Assembly: GCA_027596075.1 (NCBI GenBank)
Contig: JADGJC010000051.1
Span: 62,001-126,000 of the forward strand
Length of the DNA: 64,000 nt
DNA from: Rhizophlyctis rosea
Lineage: Eukaryota; Chytridiomycota; Chytridiomycetes; Rhizophlyctidales; Rhizophlyctidaceae
Direction of reading: 5' to 3'
Part shown: in pieces, positions 16,534 to 26,062 of the stretch
How the letters are laid out: each line of letters begins with the position of its first letter
Position numbering within the stretch: the first letter of the stretch is position 1
Translations under genes and position numbers: made by a program
Notes under the pieces: generated by a model
Databases searched by the model: none
Told to the model about the DNA's origin: nothing
Seen by the model: only the letters and a program-made list of their open reading frames with translations

Positions 16534-19021
16534 ATGATACCCCAGTGGTCATCTACTCTGGTATACAGTGGCTGCAAAAGGTGAGAATTACTTAAATGTG
16601 TTTATAATGTGTCAATAACTTCGACGCCTAACGGTGCGTCATGATTCCTTCCACATCAATTTCAGCCTCATGAATGGAAAACTATCTACCCTCGACATTC
16701 CTGGCAATGAAGATACTCAACCGGAGCTCCACACTTCACCTGACTCACTTGTGCATGACCGTTCAGAATTAGAAGTCGACACCACATTTATCACATCAAC
16801 CATCTTTGGTGAAACAAATGCCATCATCGCTGGAATCGCTGCTTTGGAAAAAGGAATGAAGGTCATCCCCAGCGTGGCCGAGACCAGTCCGTACATCTCT
16901 AATACCACGCTGCTTGGAACGTCTGATCCCGGTGAAACAGCAACAGCCTCTATCATCAAACTCACAGATGGTACCCCTGCAGTCAGCCCATTGGAAAACC
17001 CTGTCACGGATCCGCTCCCCCTTCTCGGCGTTCGCCTATCGTTCCTTCCCAAGTTCATCAACCAATGCGATGGCCGTGGAGCTCTCCGTGGCCTTACAAC
17101 GGCACAAGTCTGCGAGAAGTTCATCCACCCTCAAACGACCAGCCAGAAATCATTTTGCCACCGTTTATCGACAGAATCGCCGTCGGACATCGGGACAGCC
17201 AACTGGTTCATCAGTCACTGCTGGCAGTACACGTTCCTTGACGTATTAGATTCTATCATTTCATTCTTCCAAAAGCATGGAACATCGGGCGTAGTTCTAT
17301 GGTTCGATTTGTTTTCCGTTCCACAGCACGGCAGGAGCCAAATTGCCGTGGAGTGGCTAAAGACCACATTCATGGATGCTATATCTTCCATCCAGAACGT
17401 CCTCATGATCATCACACCTTGGGATAAACCTATCACCCTGACCCGCGCCTGGTGCATCTTCGAACTATACGCAACAGTCGCAACCAAGTCGAATTTCCAC
17501 GTCTCCCTCCCTCCCGCTGAAATCTTCGACCTACGTAGCGCCCTCACTCTCAACATCTCTAGGATCCACGGTCTAGCTGCGTCGATAAACACAGAAGCCA
17601 GTGAAGCTAGCAATGCAGATGACCTGATTGCCATCCAAGAAGCCATTCGCGAGACTGTGGGGTTCAAGGCACTCGATGACCTCATCATAGGAGAATTGTA
17701 CAACTGGATCATTGCCGCGGTAGAGACAAAGATGGAGGAGGATAGACAAAAAGGGCTCAACAGTCGTCGGCGAGAGGAACATCATGCGACGTGGCTGGGA
17801 AGGTTAGCACGGCTGTACGAGGATCGCGGTCTGTTCGATAAGGCGGAGCGGTCATACCACATCTGTCTAAATATATTCGAACGGATAAGGGGGGAGTTCG
17901 ACGTGTACACCTGTGATATCCTGCTGAGTTTGGGGTGGATGTACGATAAACATAGGAAGTTCGTGGAAGGAATCACTTTATTACAACATCGATGGACGAA
18001 GTGGGAGTGGTTTCTTGGAGATAATAATTATACGGCTGAGCTCAGTATCTACTTGGGAAACTCGTATAGTGGTTTGGGACACTTTGAGCTGGTGGAGCCC
18101 TTGTACTACCGCGCATTGGAGTGGAGTAGTCGCGCGTTGGGAATAGACGATGTCCTCACCATCAGCATTGCTGAAAACCTGGCGGGGATTTATGTCAAGT
18201 TGGGAGGTTACGACAAGGCGGTATCTCTATTGGGACATTGTTTGGACGCGCGACGCCGTTTGTTTGGGACGCATCATTTTGCAACGCGAAGAACGGCATT
18301 CAATCTCGGTCATGCACACCACATCAACGGAGCGTACAATATGGCTGCGTTGTACTATGAAGTTTGCATTGAAGAAGCGTCAACAAGTGGCCTAACAGCA
18401 AGTGATCTGGACACTCTTTATGCGATTAGCGAGCTGGGTCGTTTGTACATCGAGTGGAAGCAATTTGCGAAAGCCCGGGAACAGCTGATTCGGGGCCTGC
18501 TTTTGTGCGAGGAAACCTTTGGGGAAGATCATTCGCTGTCTCTTAGTTTCACGGATAATCTGGCGCTCGCGTTTCATGGCTGTGGGAATCGCGAGACGGC
18601 GCTGTTACTTTACTTAGACTCTTTAGGTAGGAGAGTACGGTTGTATGGCAAGGACCACCCGGAAACGACGGAAACGGCGAGCAACATAGAGGCATTGTAT
18701 TACATACCGGCAGATGAGGACTTGGCGACACCGCAGTCAGTTTATCTGGATTGTCTGGGCGTAATGAGGACATTGTTTGGGGAAAGCCACCCTCCCGCAC
18801 TCATGATAGAGACCAATATCGCTCTGATGTGGTATCGTCAGGGTTACGTAGACCGGGCGAAGGAGATGATTTTGAATTGTCGCAAACAATTTGCGGGACT
18901 GGATAGAGACGAACATCCTGATGCCATGTTGTCAATTGCTTATTGCTCCAATAGCTATGATTTGATGTGTTACTGGCGACCGCAAGATTATGAGCCAGCA
19001 GGTAAGGAAATGCATCATTGA
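16534..19021 (+). CDS. TIR-like domain / tetratricopeptide-repeat protein
   Basis: A long main exon opens at ATG 16670. A short exon (16534-16580, MIPQWSSTLVYSGCK) can join it in frame through a good intron (GTGAGA..CCTAACGG..TTTCAG). Residues counted from 16670: 1-170 Ser/Thr-rich; 175-270 a TIR-like alpha/beta domain with WFISHCWQYTFLDVLDSI (179-196), VVLWFDLFSVPQH (208-220), LMIITPW and TLTRAWCIFELYA (257-269). Glu265 sits where TIR NADases carry their catalytic Glu in the WCxxE motif. From about residue 385 to 760, kinesin-light-chain-type TPRs repeat (e.g. LARLYEDRGLFDKAERSYHI). No NB-ARC ATPase domain lies between them. The frame ends at a TGA (19019-19021), but a strong donor at 19002 could splice to the downstream exon. 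Function is inferred: signalling or immune-type receptor/effector. Confidence 0.85.
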
Positions 19022-19061
19022 CAAATAGCTCACCAATGGTACTCACAGCCTTAAACCGTAG

Positions 19062-20113
19062 GTTCCTTCCCTGACCATACTTCAAGACGATCTATGTTTC
19101 CGTACTGGCGCACCGCAGCATTCGGTCCCAAATATATATCCCCTCCACCCCATCCCATTCACATTGCAGACCCTGCCGCGCATACGAACCCATCTGTCAA
19201 TCCTGAATTTACCAACCCTCATATCCAAATGGATCAACAAATGCGAACCTTCCACGTTACCAATCTTTTCCCCGCCGTCCCTTATCTCAATCACGTCCCA
19301 GCTTTTAGTGCTCCAGCATCACGTTTGGCGTCCGCGGGCACCATTGATGCTGCTCCACGGTGGGCTTCCGCAGTCGCAGCAAATACAAGGCCTGTCTATG
19401 CCCCGTGGCATTTGGCCGGAATCCGGGCTGTCACAGAGCTTGTTCGTCATTATCCTTATTCTGATCGGCCACTCGGCACGACGACAATGCAATTCGTTAA
19501 TGGAGCCCCTGCCGGCTGGTACGCTCCACTTCCACTCTCCGCACCCAGTGCATCATCAATGGTACAGCCCGCTTATAACGTCCCTTCCGACTTCCTTGGT
19601 CCACCACCACCCCCATCTGCCCAACCGTCTGGTGGCCTGGCTGTATGGAATGCTTTGGGATATTGGGACGTGGTTCCCTTTGATGGCGCGAAAGATGCCA
19701 ATCGAAATGTCATGCCAGGTTCGCACCCGTTCCACATCGGTGAATTTAGTAATGGACTGCGTGGGGAGGAGTTTGGTAGGGCATTCAAACCTCTGGACGG
19801 GTTTGATATCGACATTCCGGGGCGTCAGACGGTTTCGCCAGGAGAGGGTCTTGTCTTGTACCGCTCCAATAGATCATCTCATACTGACTTCCACCTCGAC
19901 GATGAGTTATGGATGGCGGAGGGTGATTATATTGAACTCGTTGGCGATTTGGACGATGGTGAGGTTTCCGGCATCTCATTGAAGGATCTTGAAGGTTGGC
20001 TATTGACCATATATTCCCAGTGCAGGTTGGGGCGTTGGCCGAAACTTGACCACGGACGAGATTGGTTTGATCTGCCTCGACAACCTCATCCTAGCCCGAT
20101 CCGCCGAGTTTGA
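19062..20113 (+). CDS. Pro-rich protein with SH3-like C-terminus, probably the 3' exon of the TIR-like/TPR gene
   Basis: This open frame of about 350 codons can be read in two ways. As a spliced exon: donor GTAAGG at 19002 to acceptor CCGTAG ending 19061 removes a 60-base intron. The codon G/GT joins in phase to the TPR protein, and the frame stays open to the TGA at 20111-20113, giving a fusion of about 1,140 residues. As a separate gene: it starts at ATG 19094 (MFPYWRTAAFGPKY), only 73 bases after the TPR stop. The sequence is Pro/Ala-rich with a PPPPPSAQPSGG run. Near the end GLVLYRSN..DELWMAEGDYIELVGDLDDGEVSG resembles a divergent SH3 fold (ALYDY..DELSF..GD..EV). I favour the fusion because both splice sites and the phase fit. 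Confidence 0.6.
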
Positions 20114-20848
20114 TCATTGCGAATCCTTTTCTGTTCATTCCATACAATAACAAGCATCTCCGGAAGAACCTCATACAATCGCCTCCAAGAGCCGGGCTCT
20201 TGAATTTTCAGGAGCACACTTGTGTAGACATCGGGGCCGGACACATCCTCAATAAAACTACAGAGCGTTAGGTCTCATTTTTGAAGCATCGATACATTTC
20301 TTCCTATATCGATGGGTCGCAGCAGGATGATTGAGAGTAAGTCCAGTGCACCATATTGCATGAAAGATTGCACATCATGATGACTGTCAATTCGCCACGC
20401 CCACTTCCAAAAGGCACGCCTTATGTGCCGCCCGTGTGAGGATGGGGTATTGGTAACCTGGATCCCCCCACCGTCCTCAAACTGCCGACTCTTCATCAAG
20501 TTTCGCTAATTTGTCACGGAAACTGGTTTCTATTTCTATCATTCGGTGCGGTACAATATGGGGATAGCCTGCATTCCAATCTCCATTTTCCCCATATATC
20601 ACTTTACACCAACCTCAGTCTTGCATTTAGGAGATTTTTCGGCAAGATTGACTATCGTTTGTGAAAAGCGCTCACTCTTCCGCACGGTCCTAACATCACA
20701 ACTCCTGTTTAGTACTTCAAGTCGCCAAACTGTCTAGTACTTCAACACATTAGCCCACCCGGCTTAATTAGCCAGACTGTACTTTGAACACATGTACTTA
20801 TGGGGAGCTCCGTTATGGCGATAAGTTTGGTTGCGAGATGAATATTAG
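20114..20848. other. Intergenic, no gene seen
   Basis: About 735 bases after the Pro-rich frame. Short frames only; nothing recognised. Confidence 0.45.
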
Positions 20849-20869
20849 CTAAATATTTCGTGTTTCGCA

Positions 20870-21290
20870 ACCGCTCTTACACTTTGCGGTGCCGCCCGCT
20901 GTCACCTCAATCTCCCCATAAGATGCCGATAGAGCAGTGACTTTCAACAACAGTATCATCTGGTGACCATCAGCTACTACCTCTGCACAAACATCAGGCT
21001 CCCGCAACTTCCCGCAAAGCCACACCAAAGAGAACTGGGTTCTGGCCTGACGACCGGCAGACTCGGCAGCAGCTCCCGTCTCTCCCTCATGGTAACGGTT
21101 GATGGACAGCACAAACTGCACAATTCAGGTGCTGACGCAATGTTCAGCTTTCCAGGTAGAGTGTCTGTTGTGCGCTATTGACTCAAAGCGACTTACAGAT
21201 GTCTTGTTTGAGATCTGGATCAACAGCGGAGAGAAAGGTGGCATTGCTGCTGGTCTTATCGGTATGGAGCTGTGGTAAAGGTGGTGATGA
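20870..21290 (+). pseudogene. Second IPT/TIG-domain gene remnant
   Basis: MVTVDGQHK (from 21089) and a following GADAMFSFPGRV match the VVVTVDGQQ / DADVTFSFPGKV end of the remnant at 14.2-15.7 kb. After a short insert, NSGEKGGIAAGLIG (about 21220-21262) matches its SAGQKGGNAAGAVG segment. The DNA is also visibly related (GAAAGGTGGC.TTGCTGC.GGT). Upstream parts of the domain are too decayed to follow and the frames are broken, so this is a fragment of a paralogous copy. Confidence 0.55.
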
Positions 21291-21499
21291 GAAACTGATA
21301 TAATCTGTTATTGCTCTCGGTCGGCTTTTGCAAGTCTCTGATCCGTCATCACAGAAAAACGGAAACTCAAAATGCAGAGTATTCCATTCCTTTGTTTGCT
21401 AAAAGACAACATTATGCAAGTGGGAGTGAAGATATACGCTAAACATAAACGAATATTGTATTTCCGTTGAAAGTCCAGTATTTGACAAAAGATTAACAT

Positions 21500-21960
21500 T
21501 CGGGGATTTGACAGGTGTGACGAGAGCAACAAGGGCAAGATTGACGAGATTGGCAATCAGAGATAGTGACGACATCAACTATGAACTGACAAAATTGACA
21601 AAATTTCAATTAGAGATTGGCAACAGTGACAAGATGGATGATCAGCGATTTCGCTTAAAGAGTGAAGAGGAGAGTGGCAATGGATTGACCAGACTGACAA
21701 CCGTAGATAAGCTCAAGGTTGACAACCGGTGATTGGCAAAAATGACGAGAGTAACAAGGGATTGACAAGATTGATGAGAGCGACAAGATTAACAAGAGTG
21801 AAGATGATACTATCGGATGGCCGAGCTTTGAGCCTGATTTGTGGGATTGACAAGATTGATAGAGTTCAGGGGAAAGGGGAGGTCATACAGGAGTAACAAG
21901 ATCAATAGGTTGAAGATGGATACGATTGACAAGGTTGACAAGAATGCACAACAACCCCAG
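21500..21960. repeat. Degenerate TTGACAAGA-type repeat tract
   Basis: Many imperfect copies of (A)TTGACAAGA and relatives such as ATTGACGAGA, GTTGACAACC and CTGACAAAA, spaced irregularly over about 460 bases. Part stays open in one frame as LTRL/LTKL repeats up to a stop near 21732. This suggests decay of a simple tandem array or of a repetitive coding sequence. Confidence 0.6.
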
Positions 21961-22632
21961 AACGGGTCCACAATTTGTGCAAATCGTTCCTTCTGAATGG
22001 CTGCATTGCTACACCAGCTTCACGCCGCATCAAAGGGCTACACTAACGGTGGGAGTTAGTGAGCGCAGAGGAACTACTAAGAGGATGGGGAGTACCTGAG
22101 ATTGTTGCGGCCGTCGCCGAGTAGTTGTCCCCCCACCCTTGGGTGACAATGAGAGCAACCAGTAATGTTCATGGTGGGACTTGAACCCACTCTATGAACT
22201 TATTCTCAAAACCCTCAACGGAGAATGAGTGCACATGAATTGACGTCCCGGAGATCGTCGATGTCATCTTTGGGCCAGGACTGAATTGCTTTCATCCATG
22301 GCGGATATACGGGGGAATGTACTTGCTTGTCGATGAAGCATTATCGGCAGTATGCCCGATGTCGCTCCTGGTACCGATGCGCCGAAGCCCGGCCAACCAG
22401 AATCGCTCATCAAAACAATGCCGCTTCTGTGTAGACAATCACATTCAGCACCGGATTCCAAGTTAAGAACAAAAGTAATATCTCACCTCAATGGCCAGCA
22501 GCTAAGCAACCCAAGCCCATCGCAACCACCGCTCACATCCCATCACTTAACGAAATGAGGTCTTGAATTGGACGGAGCTACCAACACGCCAACGCTCCGT
22601 CGCACGCGGAAGTCAACCCCAAAGCAAAACGG

Positions 22633-22753
22633 CAAACTGAAGCAGTCCAATAGCAGTTAGTTCTGCTCCATGCTCAGGCAATCCTACACCCAGTGATGTC
22701 TATCTCACGGGCACCGGAAAGCCCTCCCCTCAAAAAGAGGGTACGCACTCTTG
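22633..22753. repeat. 121-base repeat, copy A, with conserved hairpin
   Basis: Aligns without gaps to copy B at 22964-23084 (97 of 121 bases identical by hand count). It contains a perfect 5-bp hairpin with an AAAAA loop (22727-22741), followed by the invariant GTACGCACTCTTG. Two base pairs of the stem differ from copy B in a compensated way. It may be a structured RNA or a decayed repeat element. No coding capacity is shared: the frame open in copy B has stops here. Confidence 0.7.
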
Positions 22754-22963
22754 CCGCCGTCGAGGTTGCTTCCCTTCTCATTTCATGATGGTATGAGGAT
22801 GAATTCTTCTTTGATGGTTGCGAGGCTTGACAAGAATCGAACTACAAAGCTGGTGCGGAGGATGTAAGTCCTCTCCACTTGCCGGGAACAAGGTAATTCG
22901 GTGTCGGGTTGCAAGGCACACCCGACAGAAGTTCCTTATTCGTGCGCGGGCAACCCCATGACA

Positions 22964-23084
22964 CAAACTGAAGCAGACCAATAACAGTTAGAGCAGCTCC
23001 ATACTCGGACCGTCCTACACCACGCAATGTATGTCTTACGGGCACCAGACAGCCGTCCCTCCAAAAAGGAGGTACGCACTCTTG
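22964..23084. repeat. 121-base repeat, copy B, with conserved hairpin
   Basis: Partner of copy A, 331 bases downstream in the same orientation, same length, no indels. Its stem at 23058-23072 reads CCTCC-AAAAA-GGAGG against CCCTC-AAAAA-GAGGG in copy A. Short flanking similarity (CAACCCCA upstream, a GGTTGCTTCC/GGATTGTTCC match downstream) suggests the true unit is slightly longer. Confidence 0.7.
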
Positions 23085-24071
23085 TGTCACAGGATTGTTC
23101 CGCGCTCCAGCAAGTTCCAGCTCTTATGCTGGGCAACTCCTGATCGATGGCTAGGAGCGCCGGCACGTTCTTGAGATTCTGTCGTAATATCCGCGGCATC
23201 GTCGCGAGGTATTATTCACCATGGGGCAAAAGGTCAGATTGTCAATTCGAAGTTAGAGTCATCAAAAACGGCGTACCTCTGACAAGCCGACGTCATAGCT
23301 TGGAATCATAATCACCAAAAACGACACGGCGTGTGCAACCGTGCAGGACGTGGAAGAGGCTTTGGCAAAGATGACGCGACAAAACATTGTGAAGAGGACG
23401 TGGGGAATATCCCGGGAGAAGCCTTGGCAGAGACATTGGTGAAGCCTTGGAGGGAGGTGGTGAGAGGCCTTGATGGGAGGTGGTGGGAGAGAGGTTGGGA
23501 AGAAGCGCCGGGAAGTGGTGAGACAGCCGTTGGCAGAGGGTATTTGAAGTTAACAAGTGTGTGACTGGAAGTGAACTAAGTGAGAAGACAAGAATATGGT
23601 GATCGGCCTTGATTGCGAAAGAAGGTCAATCAAAACACAGTAGAGAGGGAGGATATTCGGCACAAACTCGAGGTCTCCATCAATTGACCGATTTGCACGC
23701 ACACTCACTCACTGCTTTATACCTAGAGAAGAAGCGCAGGGGAGCTGGATGTTTGACCGCTGTGTGATGCGTGTCTCTCGTTTTGTGTAGTTTGTGGATG
23801 GATGAATTGATAGCCGAGGAAAAGTGGGTGAAAGTGAGGTGTGAGAGTGTGTCGGTGGATGAACGTAGATTGTGTCAATGTGAAAGGAAAGGGGGAAGGT
23901 GACGAGGAAGCAAGGCAGGCGAGACTCGAGAGGTGGACACTTGTCAGCCCGTCTAAGCCACGAGATTGCCGCTTGTTTATTTTTGCTACTTCCGCTCACA
24001 GATCACCCCTCAAACAGGAAAGGACTACGATTTTTGACAAAAGATATTGACCGGTATCAGTAACACACAAA
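23085..24071. other. Intergenic, purine-rich in part
   Basis: No supported gene. About 23330-23570 is G/A-rich with repeated GCCTTGG/GGAGGTGGTG words. The 3' part probably contains the promoter of the Cys-rich gene at 24072. Confidence 0.4.
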
Positions 24072-24829
24072 ATGTCTTGGAACTCGGCACCCAAGTCCTT
24101 CTGCTCAAACTGCTGCATAAACATTGCGACCCAGGACGCAAAGGTACGTTTTCACCCGAACTTACAACTGCCCACAATACCGTGCTGACCCACCCTTCAA
24201 CAGTACATACCAAAAACTCCTGCGCCTCCACCAAACCTCCTTCCCAACACTGCCTACGCCGCAGCTAACCTCGATGCTCGCCCAAAAGGAGAATGGCCTT
24301 GTTATCACGCAGGTAGGGATCTTCTTTATTGCTAAACTGAAGCCCACAAAGTTCCTAACCTCAACGTTGTCCAGTTGGTGAAGTCCCCATCCTCTGCCCA
24401 ACAGATACCACCAAGGTCCTCGTCTGCACACCCTGCAACGACCTATACCTCTCCGGCGGAAACCAAGGCGACGTTAAATTAATATGTAAACGTAGCGTCC
24501 GTCGCTCTATGTTTTCCCGTATTCCCGACGAATTATACCTCGAACTTCCCGAGCGCATAGCCCTTCGCAAAAAGGACTTGCCCAAATCTAAGGTCAAGAA
24601 GAACGACAAGGAGTTGGAGGGGAAGCTTTTCCCGTGGATTTACCCTAAGGGGACTGGATATTGGGTTGAGGGCAAGGGGGCGACGGCGAGGAGTTTTGAG
24701 GAGGATATGGAAATCAAGCTGAATAGCTTTGATTCTAGGTGGAGAGACGATGATGAGTGGGCGGGGTGGGCGGCTGCTAGAGTTAAGGGCGAGGATGGGA
24801 TTGATGCGCTGTATCCGGAAGCGGAATAG
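24072..24829 (+). CDS. Hypothetical protein with a Cys-rich, zinc-ribbon-like N-terminal half
   Basis: Three exons in phase: MSWNSAPKSFCSNCCINIA (donor GTACGT), a Pro-rich middle exon ending WPCYHA (donor GTAGGG) and a long last exon starting VGEVPILCPTD and ending DALYPEAE. The total is about 205 residues. Cysteines occur as CSNCC, a single C in WPCYH, ILCP, CTPC and LICK, arranged like a small zinc-binding module. The C-terminal half has a conserved-looking segment IPDELYLELPERIALRKK and acidic ends. I do not recognise the family. The in-phase introns and the CxxC pairs make a real gene likely. Confidence 0.65.
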
Positions 24830-26062
24830 GTGTGGTTTATAGTTGGTGATAGAGATGTTGATGAGGTGGAATCAGATTACTCTGAATTGAAGGAACTATG
24901 ATTCATAGCTAGGTTGGGCTGCTGCTACAATCAATAGGAGAGTGGGTTTCGTGCATGGTGAAGTCGGACAGATTGTAGACTTGGGCGGATGTTTGGGGGT
25001 CAGCAAACTCGCCAATGTTGAGGACAGGGCACAGCGCGCAAAGTACAATTCAGGCTCTTTTGAATGGAGTTGAGGGATGCAGTTTAGTTTTGCTTCACTT
25101 CAACATAAGCAGACACGGAAGAATGCGTCTCAGAATGGGTTGTGAGTGGGACAAGGGTGTTGGGAGACTGTGACAAGCTTTATCAATATGGAATATTTAC
25201 AGGAGTCGAACAGAATGTATCTATCAACTAGAAGCACCAAAACGCAATCCATTCCATCAGACCATCCAACACTAAACTACACATGATCCCACACTAAACT
25301 ATACATGAGAGTCCAAGACAACAAAAATCCATAGACAAAGTGTTTGAAAAGACGGGACCTTCCCCGCTGCAGCAATGGAATGAATGCATGCAACGAAAGA
25401 AGTTCCAAACGTGGGTAACTAACGGAACGGCGAAAAAGTGGTGGGCATTGCCCAAAAAGGGCCACGCCAACATCCTGGCTGGTCCCCATGAGTGAGACTC
25501 AGGCCACTTCCAACCGTATACATTCTGCTTCCCGACCACAGACGCGCCTTTGAGTGTTCCGACAGTCTCATCAACAATCAACGAAGAAAACGAATATGAA
25601 TAGTAACGGGATGATCAAGCGAAGTATTCAATGAGCAATGAGCAGTCAGGTGTAGAATTGGCATGTGTGGCATAGAGCAGTTGAGTGCAACAGTGGACAT
25701 TAGTGTGTGCATCATAGTGAGTGTCATCAGGACGACATTGCCTCCTCAAGAGGAGGGTCAACACATGTGGCGATCAGACGCATGAAGAAAAGGAGAAAGA
25801 ATGTTGGGAGACAAGAGGGCGATCGTGCGATGATTTTGAGGCAAGCCCAGATGTCCGAAGTGGCGGGTTGTTCCTTCAAGCCACCGTCCTCAAATTGCGG
25901 TTCAGCCCCACCATGGCAACAATTTGAATGCTTGGCCGCATGGCACACTTGGTAGTTGGTGGCACGCGCACAATACCCCCCAACGCCATTATTACTCAGA
26001 TCTAACACAAGCACATTCCCATAACCCTCAATTTACCCTTTTACTTGATACCTTTGCAAACC
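24830..26062. other. Intergenic, no gene seen
   Basis: About 1.2 kb between same-strand genes. No convincing frame, RNA or repeat found; the 3' end holds the CCT2 promoter and 5' leader. Confidence 0.5.

Noticed and set aside
22174..22207. tRNA gene on the minus strand (T-arm-like GTGGGTTCAAGTCCCAC followed by CATGAAC)
   Set aside because: The T-arm is convincing, but the upstream sequence has no D-arm of proper size and no standard anticodon stem-loop. Only a T-arm-like hairpin or a tRNA fossil is supported.
22842..23090. 82-codon minus-strand frame over repeat copy B
   Set aside because: The homologous frame in copy A has in-frame stops, and the changes between copies follow hairpin pairing rather than codon structure.
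20870..23160. Intact transposon or retroelement in the gene-poor stretch
   Set aside because: No transposase, integrase or reverse-transcriptase motif, no terminal inverted repeats and no LTR pair were seen.
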